Source of the DNA: Algoriphagus sp. Y33 | GTDB lineage: Bacteria; Bacteroidota; Bacteroidia; Cytophagales; Cyclobacteriaceae | Direction of reading: 5' to 3' | NCBI RefSeq assembly: GCF_014838715.1 | Contig: NZ_CP061947.1 | Location: 3,224,001-3,288,000, forward strand | DNA: 64,000 nt | Shown here: piece by piece, positions 1 through 10,416 of the stretch | How positions within the stretch are numbered: position 1 is the first letter of the stretch | Layout: each line of letters starts with the position of its first letter | Notes under the pieces: generated by a model | The model's input: the letters and a program-made list of their open reading frames with translations, nothing else | Database searches by the model: none | What the model was told of the DNA's origin: nothing | Translations under genes and position numbers: made by a program

Positions 1-2756
1 CCACTTATCGTTAATCCCCCGTCTCTTCCTACCAATGTATTTTCATGTAAGCCCCTTGAATAAGCTGAACTATTCGTACCGGACATCATATATCCTCCGC
101 TTCGTACATCAATTAAGAAATACATACGAAATCCTTTATAGCTAAAGGTATTGCTAAATCCCGCAGAAATCGGATGTCGCCCTTGGGCAATAGTTTCATA
201 ACCATCAGTAGCTACAGGATATCCATTATCATCATACACTTTTTGGCCATCGATCTCAAGCTGCTTAAAGCCCGCAATCATACCTAAGGGCTCTCCTACA
301 ATATGTCTTATACTTTCACGCTGAAGTCGGCTGTTGCCCAAGTTGATAAACTCTATGGACTCTCCTTCTGAATTGGTCCCTAAACTTAAAACCTCAGATA
401 CGTTATTTGCAAAATTGAATGATATATCCCATTTAAAATCTCTTGCGATTGGAGTTATATTCAACAAAAACTCAAAGCCCTTATTTCTAAGCTCACCGAT
501 GTTGATTGTAGTAGTATTAAATCCAGAGGTGCCAGAAATCCCCGTAGCTAGGATATCATCCTTGGTCGTTCTATTATAATAAGCAACATCAAGCCCTACA
601 CGATTATCAAAAAATCTTAAATCTGCTCCAATTTCATATTCTGTAGAAGTATATGGACCAAGGTTTGAATTAGGGATTGATTCGTTTTGAATCTGTCCTA
701 AATTACCACCCAAGTGGCCTGCTCCCACTAAGCCGTAAGTAAGATTTAAAGCATAAGGATTTGGAGCACCTCCCCCTGCTTGTCCCCAAGAACCTCTGAC
801 TTTAGCGAAGGTGATCACTTCAGGAAAGGTAAACATATCACTTAGAACTCCACTCAAACTAAATGAAGGATAGAATAACTTACTATTTGCACCAGCCAAG
901 GTCGAGAATTGATCCTGACGGGCAGTAGCATTGAAGAAGAGGACGTTTTTGTAACCAATATTTGCAGCTCCAAAATACGAATTGATCCCATACTCAGAAA
1001 AGTCATAGGTAATAGATGGAGCTCTTACATTTCTTACACTGCTAAAGAAGGGGATAACTAAATCATTTCCTCCTCCACGTAAGCTTTCGGACGTTCTTCT
1101 CATTCGATTGCCCCCTACAAAAACATCAAAATCGAAATCACCAAACGTTTTATTGAATCCAATAAACAAATCAGCATTATCTTCCCTGATTGTCCGCTCC
1201 GTTACATAATAATCCCCCAAAGGTTTATAAGCGGTTCCATATGGTTCAGAAGAGTGATCTACCCGAGATTGAAAATCAAGCCCTAATCTACCCTGCACAT
1301 ACAACCAATCAGTTATATCATACTTCAGAGAAACATTTCCCAAGATCCGGTTTGTCTCATCTTCCCTGAAAAATTGATAAGCAGCCCAATAAGGGTTAGT
1401 AACAAAATTGCTTTGTTGATACCTTAGTTCTGTTCCATCCTCTTTTGCCCCAAGTTTGTCTGTAGTTCCTCTCATCAACTCCAATGGAATATGGCCTGGC
1501 TTGGTCAGCATTGAGTAATTTGCATTGCCGGGGGCATCCGATAGTCTTGGTCGGTTTTTCGCTTTTTGATTTGAAAACTGCCCAGTAACGGCCAGCGTGA
1601 ATTTACCAAGTTTTCCATTGATATTGGCGTTAGCCACCCTACGTTTGAAACCTGCATTTGGCATAATATCCTTATTATCCAAATCTGAAAATGAGAAGCG
1701 ATAATTCCCCATTTCATTGCCTCCATCAAAAGCAATAGAATTGTTAAAAGTATAGGCAGTTTTGTAGAAATCAGCCAAGCCCTCGCCCGTAAAGGAATAG
1801 GGTCGGGATACTCCGTCAAATTGGATGACAGATGAACCATCGTATCTAGCACCCCAACCATTGGTTGCATCTTCTAAGGCCTCTTCACTGGAGCTTGAAA
1901 CACGTCCATCTCTTCCCGCACCATATAGTCTTTGAAAATCTGTCTGGTCCCAAACATTATCAAACATTATATTGGAGCTATATGATACCCCAATTCCTTT
2001 TCGGGCTGTCCCGCTTTTGGTAGTAATTAAGATAACACCATTGGCAGCTCTGGCTCCATAAAGAGCTGCTGCTGCATTTCCCTTCAATACAGACATACTC
2101 TCAATATCATCCGGACTGATTGAAGATAGACCATCCCCAGAATCATTTCCACCCCACATCCCTGCATTTCCAAGATTCCCTGATTCAATAGGTATCCCGT
2201 TCACCACGTAAAGGGGCTGGTCATTTCCTGTCAAAGAAGACCCTCCCCGGATTACTACCCGGCTAGACCCTGCGGCGCCTGTTGAGGGAGGTGTTACATT
2301 GACTCCTGCTACTTTCCCGGAAAGTGCATTTCCCACATTTGCGGTACGGGCTTCAGTAAATCGATCTCCTCCTAATTGTGTTACGGAATAACCCAATGCT
2401 TTCTTGTCTCTCTCCATACCGAATGCGGTCACGACCACTTCACTAAGATCTGATGCTTCATCCTCCAAAGAAACAAGCAATTCAGTCTGGTTCCCTACAG
2501 TGAACTCCTGATTAGCAAATCCAATAAACGAAAATACCAAGACCGTGTTTTCATTTACGGAAATAGCGTATTCTCCATCCACATTAGTAGTCGTTCCCGC
2601 CTTTGTACTTTTGTCCACAATGGTTACACCAGGCAAGGGGAGGCCATCTGACGCAGCGGTTACCACTCCTTTCAATATTCGCTGCTGAGCCTGTGTCGAG
2701 ACCGAAAGTCCCAGCACCATGACCAAAGCGAAAGCAATTGATAAAATTTTTTTCAT
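1..2756 (-). CDS. SusC/RagA-type TonB-linked outer-membrane receptor, 3' end cut by window
   Basis: The minus-strand frame is open from an ATG at 2756 to the window edge, about 918 residues, so the C-terminal barrel strands are missing. It begins with a Sec signal peptide (MKKILSIAFALVMVLG, then an AQAQ-like cleavage region). A carboxypeptidase-D-like regulatory domain follows at about residues 25-110 (LPGVTIVDKSTKAGTTTNVDG). Next come the plug with the PLYVVNGIPIES signature at about 160-175 and a long beta-barrel rich in aromatic strands. SusC proteins import large ligands (glycans, peptides) across the outer membrane with a SusD lipoprotein lid. On this strand a SusD gene would be expected just left of the window. 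No sigma/anti-sigma pair is visible upstream. The ligand cannot be told from sequence. Confidence 0.93.
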   Translation of the reverse strand, partial: MKKILSIAFALVMVLGLSVSTQAQQRILKGVVTAASDGLPLPGVTIVDKSTKAGTTTNVDGEYAISVNENTVLVFSFIGFANQEFTVGNQTELLVSLEDEASDLSEVVVTAFGMERDKKALGYSVTQLGGDRFTEARTANVGNALSGKVAGVNVTPPSTGAAGSSRVVIRGGSSLTGNDQPLYVVNGIPIESGNLGNAGMWGGNDSGDGLSSISPDDIESMSVLKGNAAAALYGARAANGVILITTKSGTARKGIGVSYSSNIMFDNVWDQTDFQRLYGAGRDGRVSSSSEEALEDATNGWGARYDGSSVIQFDGVSRPYSFTGEGLADFYKTAYTFNNSIAFDGGNEMGNYRFSFSDLDNKDIMPNAGFKRRVANANINGKLGKFTLAVTGQFSNQKAKNRPRLSDAPGNANYSMLTKPGHIPLELMRGTTDKLGAKEDGTELRYQQSNFVTNPYWAAYQFFREDETNRILGNVSLKYDITDWLYVQGRLGLDFQSRVDHSSEPYGTAYKPLGDYYVTERTIREDNADLFIGFNKTFGDFDFDVFVGGNRMRRTSESLRGGGNDLVIPFFSSVRNVRAPSITYDFSEYGINSYFGAANIGYKNVLFFNATARQDQFSTLAGANSKLFYPSFSLSGVLSDMFTFPEVITFAKVRGSWGQAGGGAPNPYALNLTYGLVGAGHLGGNLGQIQNESIPNSNLGPYTSTEYEIGADLRFFDNRVGLDVAYYNRTTKDDILATGISGTSGFNTTTINIGELRNKGFEFLLNITPIARDFKWDISFNFANNVSEVLSLGTNSEGESIEFINLGNSRLQRESIRHIVGEPLGMIAGFKQLEIDGQKVYDDNGYPVATDGYETIAQGRHPISAGFSNTFSYKGFRMYFLIDVRSGGYMMSGTNSSAYSRGLHENTLVGRDGGLTIS

Positions 2757-3377
2757 AGCAGGTGATTTAAAGTTTGCAATAATATAAACTTCACGCTAAG
2801 CGTCATCCTCCGACCCTCTTGCGGAATCATAGGTAAAGGTTGTTTCATACTTGTTTGAATTAAGGTTTTATAATAGACTTATTAATGCAAGCACTTAAGC
2901 AATATTTTCAAATATCACAGTACAAGGCATTTAACATTCCATTAAATCTAATAAAAACATATTTCTATCAAAACTTATTAAAGCATTTTTTTTTAAAAAT
3001 TCATGATCTTAACATATTTTTTTCGTTAAGTAATGGAGAGACGGACTCAATCTAAAGTATTCGTCGATATCCCTTATGAGATTTAGGTAATGTAAAAGCA
3101 AAATAAAATTTTTATAACCACCTTCTTTCTAACCCTTTTTTTATAATCTTTTAAAAGAATAATTATACTTTATTAAAAACCATAACTACAAGCCTCTACC
3201 CTATCGAAGGCCGGGTATATTAAATAAAATTAGCCGTGCGCCTAATCAGACTATAAACAAAATAATCTATGGCCAAGCCTTACTAGCTAAATGACAAGAA
3301 TGGACATAAACTAAATATAAATAATTAAAAAAAGCCGCCCCTTTCGGAACGGCTTTCACTATCACATATAGAAAAAC
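2757..3377. other. AT-rich intergenic region between the SusC gene and glnA
   Basis: This 621-bp gap is very AT-rich. The glnA terminator hairpin lies at its right end and is listed separately. The rest must hold the leader and promoter of the left-edge SusC gene, but I found no convincing minus-strand TAnnTTTG box near that start. I see no ORF with family resemblance and no clear repeat. Confidence 0.5.
3327..3356 (-). terminator. Intrinsic terminator of glnA
   Basis: The arms AAAGCCG (3331-3337) and CGGCTTT (3350-3356) form a perfect 7-bp stem. On the minus strand it is followed by a run of seven T (A's at 3327-3333 on the plus strand). It lies 21 bp past the glnA stop codon. Confidence 0.85.
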
Positions 3378-5540
3378 TTATCTAAGAAAAAGCATTTCTC
3401 TGTATTTCACCAGTGGCCATGACTCATCGTCCACCAAAAGCTCCAATTTATCTACAGCATAACGGATTTTATCAAAATAAGCTTCCTTGACATCAGTCTG
3501 ATATCCTTTAGCCATTTTTACGATATCTGTTTCTTTGTTGAGCTTCTTGCGTGCCTCTACCATTGCAGTGATGTTAGCCTTCAGCGATTCGATATGTTTG
3601 GAAACTTCTTTGATTGTCTCTACAGCCGCTGTATGGTCCAACCCAAGTCCTTTCAAGCCATTGGCATTCTGAATGATCTTGTTCTGGTAAAGAATGGCTG
3701 TTGGAATAATATGATTCAATGCCAAATCACCCATTACCCGTCCTTCGATCTGAATCTTCTTTATAAAATTCTCAAGCATGATTTCATGACGGGCGTGAAC
3801 TTCAATACCGTTCATTACATTATGTCTTTCGAAAAGCTCTTTGGTAGCTTTGGCTGCATATACATCCAATGCACCAGGCGTTGATTTCAAGTTGGACAAG
3901 CCTCTTTTTTCAGCTTCTTTCGCCCACTCTTCTGAGTAGCCATCGCCTTCAAATCTTACTTTCTTGCTATCCTTGATGTATTTTCTCAATACATTAACAA
4001 TCGCAATTTTCTTCTCTTTGCCGGCAGTCATTTCTTTCTCGATGTCTTTGGCCATATCAGCCAATACATCCGCAACAATCACGTTCAATACAGTCATCGG
4101 ACCGGCCACATTAGCCTGAGAACCTACTGCACGGAATTCAAATTTATTACCTGTGAAAGCAAAAGGAGAAGTTCTGTTTCTATCTGTATTGTCAAGGATG
4201 ATCTCAGGAATCTTAGAGATACCCAATTTCATGTACATGTTATCACCCTTTTCGATTTTGATGTTGCCGTTTTTCTCAAGCTCATTCAAAACCTCAGTAA
4301 GCGTAGCTCCCAAGAATACGGAGATAATTGCCGGAGGCGCTTCATTTGCTCCAAGTCGGTGATCATTGCCCGCTGACGCTATACTTGCCCGCAATAGGTC
4401 TGAATGATCATAAACAGCTTTTACAGTTGCCACCAAGAAAGTAAGGAATTGCAGATTCTCCCTAGCTGAATTGCTTGGTTGGAAAAGGTTTACCCCTGTA
4501 TCAGTAATCAGTGACCAGTTGTTATGCTTTCCACTACCATTTACATTAGCAAATGGTTTCTCATGAAGAAGAACTTTTAGGTCATGTCTTTCAGCGACTT
4601 TTTCCATCACATCCATCAATAATTGGTTGTGATCCGTAGCTTTATTGATTTCTTCAAACAAAGGAGCGACTTCGAACTGGCCAGGTGCTACCTCATTGTG
4701 TCTGGTCATTACAGGAATACCCAACTTTAACGCTTCATTCTCGAAGTCTACCATAAAGTCTTTTATCCTGGTAGGTATAGATCCAAAATAGTGATCATCC
4801 AATTGTTGGCCTCTGGCAGGGCTATGTCCATAAACGGTTCTTCCGCCCATTACCAAATCAGGTCTTGCTGCGAAAAGTGCCTTGTCTATCACAAAATACT
4901 CCTGCTCTACACCTAGTGAAGGCTGTACTTTTCTTACGTTTCTGTCAAACAACTGGCAAATCGCCACAGCCGCGTCGTTGATGGCTTCTATTGATTTCAA
5001 CAATGGAGTCTTGTAATCCAACGCCTCGCCGGTGTAGGACACAAATATGGTAGGGATACAAAGTGTATTCTCGAAGATGAAAATCGGGGAAGTAGGGTCC
5101 CAAGCAGTATATCCTCTCGCTTCAAAAGTAGAGCGTATGCCACCATTCGGGAAAGAAGATGCATCCGGTTCCTGCTGTACAAGTGCGCTTCCTTTAAATT
5201 TCTCCAAGCCTCCCAGTGCATCAAAGAAAGAATCATGCTTCTCAGCAGTAGATCCCGTAAGAGGCTGGAACCAATGTGTATAATGTGTAACGCCTTTGGA
5301 CAAAGCCCAAGTTTTTACAGCAGAAGCTACTTCTTCGGCTGTGGAACTGTCGATCTTGGTTCCTTTATCAATAGCTTCCATCACTCTTTTATAGGCGGAT
5401 GGAGCCAAAGACACTTTCATCTGGGCTGTGCCAAACGTGTTTGTGCCAAAAAAGTCCGAGATTTTGTTGGATGGTGCTTTTACAACTACGCGTTGTCTTG
5501 TCTGCACCATTGCTAAGGCTTGTTGTCTGAGTGTTGCCAT
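3378..5540 (-). CDS. glnA: Glutamine synthetase type III (GSIII/GlnN)
   Basis: The 720-residue length is that of the large GSIII class, against about 450-470 for GSI. The enzyme makes glutamine from glutamate and ammonia with ATP in the cytoplasm. Visible signatures include a GSIII N-terminal domain up to about residue 240, MTRHNEVAPGQFEVAP at about 275-290, a catalytic NGSGKHNNWSL stretch at about 330-340, and GNDHRLGANEAPPAIIS at about 390-405. The ATG at 5540 gives MATLRQQAL. It is monocistronic: a terminator follows, and mtaB upstream is divergent. CAAAAATA at 5572-5579 could be a minus-strand -7 box, but no matching -33 was seen. GSIII is the usual glutamine synthetase form in Bacteroidota. 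Confidence 0.97.
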   Translation of the reverse strand: MATLRQQALAMVQTRQRVVVKAPSNKISDFFGTNTFGTAQMKVSLAPSAYKRVMEAIDKGTKIDSSTAEEVASAVKTWALSKGVTHYTHWFQPLTGSTAEKHDSFFDALGGLEKFKGSALVQQEPDASSFPNGGIRSTFEARGYTAWDPTSPIFIFENTLCIPTIFVSYTGEALDYKTPLLKSIEAINDAAVAICQLFDRNVRKVQPSLGVEQEYFVIDKALFAARPDLVMGGRTVYGHSPARGQQLDDHYFGSIPTRIKDFMVDFENEALKLGIPVMTRHNEVAPGQFEVAPLFEEINKATDHNQLLMDVMEKVAERHDLKVLLHEKPFANVNGSGKHNNWSLITDTGVNLFQPSNSARENLQFLTFLVATVKAVYDHSDLLRASIASAGNDHRLGANEAPPAIISVFLGATLTEVLNELEKNGNIKIEKGDNMYMKLGISKIPEIILDNTDRNRTSPFAFTGNKFEFRAVGSQANVAGPMTVLNVIVADVLADMAKDIEKEMTAGKEKKIAIVNVLRKYIKDSKKVRFEGDGYSEEWAKEAEKRGLSNLKSTPGALDVYAAKATKELFERHNVMNGIEVHARHEIMLENFIKKIQIEGRVMGDLALNHIIPTAILYQNKIIQNANGLKGLGLDHTAAVETIKEVSKHIESLKANITAMVEARKKLNKETDIVKMAKGYQTDVKEAYFDKIRYAVDKLELLVDDESWPLVKYREMLFLR

Positions 5541-5716
5541 TTCTACAATATGTGGTTTAAAATTATACTCACAAAAATAGAAAAATATGTATTCGAAAAT
5601 GCTTTTGACTCATTTTTGACCTAATTTTTCAAAAAAATTACACTTTTTTCAATAAATCATAGGAAAAAGGCACCATTTTCGGGAAATCTTATTGGATTCA
5701 GATAGAAAATTGGAGA

Positions 5717-5747
5717 ATTGAAAACAAGCGAAGATTAATTATCTTTG
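5717..5747 (+). promoter_or_regulatory. Bacteroidota-type promoter for mtaB
   Basis: TATCTTTG at 5740-5747 matches the Bacteroidota -7 consensus TAnnTTTG exactly. A TTG (-33 element, 5718-5720) sits 19 bp upstream, the expected spacing. Transcription would start about 20 bp before the GTG start codon at 5773. Confidence 0.7.
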
Positions 5748-5772
5748 CAAACTCATTGTCAGAAGCGTAATT

Positions 5773-7092
5773 GTGAAAAAAGTAGCCTTTTATACATTAG
5801 GATGTAAGCTAAATTTCTCTGAAACCTCTACTATCAGTCGCCAATTTGAAGAAAAGGGTTACTTAAAAGTCGATTTTCAGGAGAATCCCGATATTTTCAT
5901 AATCAACACTTGTTCAGTCACTGAAAATGCTGACAAAAAGTGTAAAAAAATCGTAAAAGAGGCGAAAAAGATATCCCCAAACTCCTACGTCACCATAATA
6001 GGATGTTACGCTCAATTAAAACCAACCGAAATATCAGAAATAGAAGGTGTAGACGCCGTTCTCGGTGCGGCCGAGAAATTTCGATTGATAGAACTCTTGG
6101 ATGATTTTGCAAAAGCTCAGGACACAAAAGTGCTGGCTTCTGAGATTCAGGAAGCAACTGTCTTCAATAATGCATACTCAATCAATGATCGTACAAGGAC
6201 ATTCCTGAAAGTTCAGGATGGCTGCAATTACGGATGCGCTTTTTGCACCATTCCGCTTGCCCGTGGCAAAAGCCGGAGCAATACAATAGAAAGTGTCGTA
6301 CAATCTGCCCTGGAGATTGCGGCCACAGATGTCAAAGAAATTGTCTTGACAGGAGTTAATATCGGTGACTTCGGTATAGTAGATGGCAAGAGAAATGAGC
6401 GATTTGCTGACTTGGTCTACGCACTTGACGAAGTAGAAGGGATTAATAGATTGAGAATCTCCTCTATCGAGCCAAACTTGCTTACCAATGAGATCATCAG
6501 CTTTGCTGCACAGTCCAAGAGATTTGTTCCTCATTTCCATATCCCTCTTCAATCCGGATCCAATACCATTTTGAGAAAAATGGGCAGAAGATACCTCCGG
6601 GAGCTATATGTGGATAGAGTGACCAAGATCAAAATACTCATGCCACATGCCTGTATCGGTGTGGACGTGATCGTAGGCTTTCCGGGTGAGACAGATGAGC
6701 TATTTCTGGAAACTTACAATTTCCTGAATGAACTGGATATTTCATACCTCCATGTATTCTCCTACTCGGAGCGTGCCAATACCCGAGCAGCAGAGATGGA
6801 GGATGTAGTTCCTATGAAAAAAAGAAATGAGCGCTCGAAAATGCTCAGGATCCTTTCGGAGAAAAAAAGGAGAAAATTCTACACGGAGAATCTTGGAAAA
6901 ACCTTCACCGTACTTTTCGAGGAAGATATTGAGGATGGTAAAATCCATGGATTCACCGAAAACTACATACGTGTCGCTGCCAAATACGATCCTATGCTGA
7001 TCAACGAATTAAAAACCGTCACCCTTGATCAGATCAATGACAAGGGTAACGTAGAGGTACGGGAACCCGAATTCGTGTATGAGAAGCATTAA
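5773..7092 (+). CDS. mtaB: tRNA t(6)A37 methylthiotransferase MtaB (radical SAM)
   Basis: This 439-residue protein is predicted to convert N6-threonylcarbamoyladenosine at position 37 of ANN-decoding tRNAs to its 2-methylthio form. The N-terminal MiaB-like domain has the three cluster cysteines C11 (TLGCKLN), C47 (NTCSVT) and C78 (IGCYAQ). The radical SAM motif CxxxCxxC is C151, C155 and C158 (CNYGCAFC). A short TRAM-like end follows. The TLGCKLN start separates MtaB from MiaB and RimO. Translation starts at GTG 5773, which puts the N-terminus exactly where the family begins. The gene stands alone between divergent glnA and convergent AsmA. It has its own promoter upstream and a weak hairpin downstream. 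Confidence 0.93.
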   Translation: MKKVAFYTLGCKLNFSETSTISRQFEEKGYLKVDFQENPDIFIINTCSVTENADKKCKKIVKEAKKISPNSYVTIIGCYAQLKPTEISEIEGVDAVLGAAEKFRLIELLDDFAKAQDTKVLASEIQEATVFNNAYSINDRTRTFLKVQDGCNYGCAFCTIPLARGKSRSNTIESVVQSALEIAATDVKEIVLTGVNIGDFGIVDGKRNERFADLVYALDEVEGINRLRISSIEPNLLTNEIISFAAQSKRFVPHFHIPLQSGSNTILRKMGRRYLRELYVDRVTKIKILMPHACIGVDVIVGFPGETDELFLETYNFLNELDISYLHVFSYSERANTRAAEMEDVVPMKKRNERSKMLRILSEKKRRKFYTENLGKTFTVLFEEDIEDGKIHGFTENYIRVAAKYDPMLINELKTVTLDQINDKGNVEVREPEFVYEKH

Positions 7093-7122
7093 GGCACAAT
7101 TAGTAATTGTATCTGCAATGAG

Positions 7123-7150
7123 ACCAGGTGGCTTATCTGGTTTCTTCTGT
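7123..7150 (+). terminator. Probable terminator after mtaB
   Basis: ACCAGGT (7123-7129) pairs with ATCTGGT (7135-7141) with one G-T wobble. The stem is followed by a T-rich stretch. It is moderately strong and lies 30 bp past the mtaB stop. Confidence 0.5.
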
Positions 7151-7157
7151 CTTTCCA

Positions 7158-7240
7158 GACTGTGATTCTAGACTCTTGATTCTGGGTTCTAGGCTCTTGA
7201 TTCTATACTCTGGATTCTAGAATCTAGATACTTGATACTA
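7158..7240. repeat. Tandem-like TTCTAGACTCTTGA-type repeats
   Basis: Degenerate copies of a unit like GATTCTAGACTCTT or GATTCTGGGTTCTA follow one another about five times between the mtaB end and the AsmA stop. The unit length is about 15-17 bp. It has no coding potential. Low-complexity intergenic repeats of this type are often found in several copies per genome in Cytophagales. Confidence 0.6.
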
Positions 7241-7248
7241 CCAACCAG

Positions 7249-10200
7249 CTACTTCCCATCTTTCTTTAGGCTGATCTTATAGTCATCAGGTGTACCTTTC
7301 ATATTTATATTTACAAACCGTACTCTCTTGTCCCGGTCTCTGTAGACAATTGCATCCTCTTGATCAGGGTCGACTTCATTCTTATTTTTCCCACCAAAAA
7401 GGGCCCTAAAGCCAACCTGTGTCACCAATGCCAGAGGGACTCTGATGAAATAATCCATATTCAAATCAAGACTCTGGCTACCCGAAAGTTCTATGTATCC
7501 CAAACTCGAATTGATATTCATTTTTGGAATGGTGAGCACCCCTCCTTTGAGTTCAAAAGTATTGCTTAGGGTATCAAACCGCACATTTTTCAAATTCCTA
7601 TCCGAAAAATAACTTGCCATGGCATCCAACGGAGCGAAATTCACCAAGCTTCCTTGATACACAGTCAGATCCATTTTTGCTTCAGATTTTTCTATAATCG
7701 GAGTCAAATCCGGGTATACCAAGAATTTACTTGCGATCTTCCCACTCACCTTACCATGCAGATTCTCGTTGATCAGATAATCCTGTCCAAAGTTCTCGAA
7801 TTTGATCAAGAGCTGATCCAAATCTACCTCACTGGCATTCATCACGCTGCTGAAGTAGATCTCATCCGGGTTCGAACCATTGAAATAGCCATTGACCCCA
7901 AGAGATCCATCTGCAATCCCAAAACCCAAGGTGTCCAAATACAAATAATGCTCCTCATTAGTCCGCACTTTTGCCACGATATCCTCTAGCCAGAAGGTAT
8001 GGTAGTTCAACTTCTTGATAGCTGCAGTAAACTCCATTTTTGAAAATGGCAATTGAAAAACGTTAAAGGCTTCTTGATGATTTGTATCCACTTCTATACT
8101 TTCAAATCCCATCAATGCATCCAAATCCATCGCTTGAGAACTCAAATGGAAATAATTTGACTTTTCAGTAGGACTTGCTACGGAATCTTTTTCACCCAAA
8201 CAATATCCAAGTTGCACTGTAAAATCTGAATCCCCCATTTTTCCCCGGAAATCCTCCATTGTAAGGTATTCATTTTCATAATGAACCCTACCAGCAAAAT
8301 CCTCCAACTTCAATGGATGGATTTTCATTTTTCCATCCAAATCTTCCAAATAAAAATCAGCTGACTGAAAATCGCCCTGATAATGTAAATCAACTTTCCC
8401 CTTTAGATTCAAGTTTGAAATAATTTCCTTACTGTAATCTTCAGGTAGATAATCCACTCCATTGTAACTCAACAGGTCATTGAGTTTAATCTGACTTGAA
8501 ACAAGGCTAAAGTCAAAACTACTTTCTCCCACCTTCCTGCCCTGAAACCACTTCTTGTAATTTAATACTTTACCTGTGAAGAGGAAGTCACTTTCATCAA
8601 TCTCGCCTTTGAAATCTCTCACTTCCAAAAAGTCATCCTCGATGTAAACATCAGCATGGAAATCATGTAGCACATGTGGATAGTTCTTGAATTTTGCATA
8701 GAAATCTTCTATGAGAAATTCACCTTTCGGCAAGTAGTCATATTTATACAGTTCTTCCCCCGTCGTCTCAAAAGCCATTTTGACCTGAAAATCCGAAATT
8801 TCTTCATCCACCCCCATATTAATTGAATCAGAGGGAATCAATTCCTTTAAATTCAAAAAATTAGATTTCGCATTTATTTTCGCTTTTATCGGCAGTTTGT
8901 TACCATGCAGCAAAACGGGGAAATTGCTCAACTCACCGGAAAAGGCTAAGTCGGACTGCCCTATCTGAAAACTCAACGAGTCCAAGACCACCTTTCCTTT
9001 CCTCATGTAGGCATATCCATTGGCATTCCTTACAGGAAGGTCAAACTCCGGAATCTGAATGCTTAGATTTTTTAATGTCAACTCACTCTGAAGACTTTCT
9101 TCCACATCCGATATAGAGGCAGAGGTCAAGTCCATATCTACCAATTCATCAAAATCCATAGTCAATAAAACCTGACCTTCTATTCCCCGAAGTCCTTCTA
9201 TTTCGAAAAAATCACTCAAAAAGCCTAAATCCAAATCAGCATTTACATTGATTTTCACATTGGGGTCTTCAAAGTTCCGAATGGTCAATCTTCCTTGAAA
9301 AATCCCTTCATCAGGTCGGGCATAGAAGTTTTGAAGCTGTAATTCTGAGGTACGGAGGTTTCTTTCCTCACCATTGGTATAAAACCCTATAAATCTCAAC
9401 TCATCTACTTTCTTTTGAATTCCTGAATTGAGGAAATAAGCGTTATCAGCTCCAAATTCTACCGAAATTGCGGGGCTTTGTCCGTTTCCAGCTATTCCTC
9501 TCACAGACCCTGAGAAATAAACTTCTCCTTCATTCTTGTACCTCTTGAGCGTTTGAGCCGCCTCATTTGGCAAGAATGCCGCAAAAATATTGAAATCAGG
9601 CTTTTCTCCATTTAGATTCAGCTCAAGGTCCAATCCTTCATCCAAGATCTTAACCTGGCCTGCCAAACCTAGAACAGCTTCTTCCAATTTCACCCTTGAG
9701 GGGGAAATCAACAACTTCTGCAAATCCTCAAAGTAATCAAGCTCGAGATCTAAATGCACCTTTTTATCAGCGAAAAATGTGTTTTCACCATCTTGGTCCA
9801 GATCAAAAATCAAATCACTAACTATATCAATATAAATATGCCCGTCTTTCAAGCTAAAATCTGACAACAATTGGTCGATGTGAAATACCAAATCTTGGTT
9901 GTTTGAAACATCTGAATAAGTGATATCAAATCCCTCTATTTCAATACCTGACAAATCAAAAGCAAATTCAGTCTCCTCCTCTTCATCCGCTTCTTTAGCA
10001 TCAGCCTTAATTCCTTTGGCCAAGAGCAAATTGATATCTCCGTTTTCGAATTTGATGACATCCAAATGACCGTTTGAGATTTTCAGTTTTTTGACTTGAT
10101 GCCTTCCTCTGATTATATCCCACACGTCAAAACCTATGTAAAAATCCTCCACCACATAGATCGGTTTGTTTTCTTTGGTTTTGGAGTCAAAAAACTTTAC

Positions 10201-10416
10201 TCCTGTTAAATCAATAGAGATGTAAGGGAAATTAACAAATGGGGAAATATGAGAGTCCTCTATGGTAAGCTCGCCAACAAACTCCTTGTTGATGGCAGTC
10301 AAAGCATCCTGGGTCAGTACTTTTTGCTTGCTATAAGCGACCCAAACTGATGCTGAAAATATCAGAATGGGAACTGCTAAAAACAAGGAAATGTACAGGA
10401 CTCTTTTCTTCTTCAT
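7249..10416 (-). CDS. AsmA-family (AsmA-like C-terminal) envelope protein
   Basis: This 1055-residue protein has a short cytoplasmic start (MKKKR) and one N-terminal membrane helix at about residues 6-26. A very long run of beta-rich repeats of the type 'LEDFxGxxxYxNxxLxxxDFRGKxGDSDF' follows. The AsmA-like C-terminal region (SLGYIELSGSQSLDLNMDYF, about 970-990) closes the protein. AsmA, TamB and YhdP proteins are inner-membrane-anchored, span the periplasm and are linked to lipid transport to the outer membrane. That role is inferred here from architecture. The gene is monocistronic and convergent with mtaB. CAAAGGTA at 10620-10627 could be its -7 box, but this would leave a 200-nt leader. 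Confidence 0.85.
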   Translation of the reverse strand: MKKKRVLYISLFLAVPILIFSASVWVAYSKQKVLTQDALTAINKEFVGELTIEDSHISPFVNFPYISIDLTGVKFFDSKTKENKPIYVVEDFYIGFDVWDIIRGRHQVKKLKISNGHLDVIKFENGDINLLLAKGIKADAKEADEEEETEFAFDLSGIEIEGFDITYSDVSNNQDLVFHIDQLLSDFSLKDGHIYIDIVSDLIFDLDQDGENTFFADKKVHLDLELDYFEDLQKLLISPSRVKLEEAVLGLAGQVKILDEGLDLELNLNGEKPDFNIFAAFLPNEAAQTLKRYKNEGEVYFSGSVRGIAGNGQSPAISVEFGADNAYFLNSGIQKKVDELRFIGFYTNGEERNLRTSELQLQNFYARPDEGIFQGRLTIRNFEDPNVKINVNADLDLGFLSDFFEIEGLRGIEGQVLLTMDFDELVDMDLTSASISDVEESLQSELTLKNLSIQIPEFDLPVRNANGYAYMRKGKVVLDSLSFQIGQSDLAFSGELSNFPVLLHGNKLPIKAKINAKSNFLNLKELIPSDSINMGVDEEISDFQVKMAFETTGEELYKYDYLPKGEFLIEDFYAKFKNYPHVLHDFHADVYIEDDFLEVRDFKGEIDESDFLFTGKVLNYKKWFQGRKVGESSFDFSLVSSQIKLNDLLSYNGVDYLPEDYSKEIISNLNLKGKVDLHYQGDFQSADFYLEDLDGKMKIHPLKLEDFAGRVHYENEYLTMEDFRGKMGDSDFTVQLGYCLGEKDSVASPTEKSNYFHLSSQAMDLDALMGFESIEVDTNHQEAFNVFQLPFSKMEFTAAIKKLNYHTFWLEDIVAKVRTNEEHYLYLDTLGFGIADGSLGVNGYFNGSNPDEIYFSSVMNASEVDLDQLLIKFENFGQDYLINENLHGKVSGKIASKFLVYPDLTPIIEKSEAKMDLTVYQGSLVNFAPLDAMASYFSDRNLKNVRFDTLSNTFELKGGVLTIPKMNINSSLGYIELSGSQSLDLNMDYFIRVPLALVTQVGFRALFGGKNKNEVDPDQEDAIVYRDRDKRVRFVNINMKGTPDDYKISLKKDGK

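Noticed and set aside
7158..7240. Possible CRISPR-like array
   Set aside because: Units are about 15 bp, degenerate and without constant repeats and unique spacers; no cas genes are nearby.
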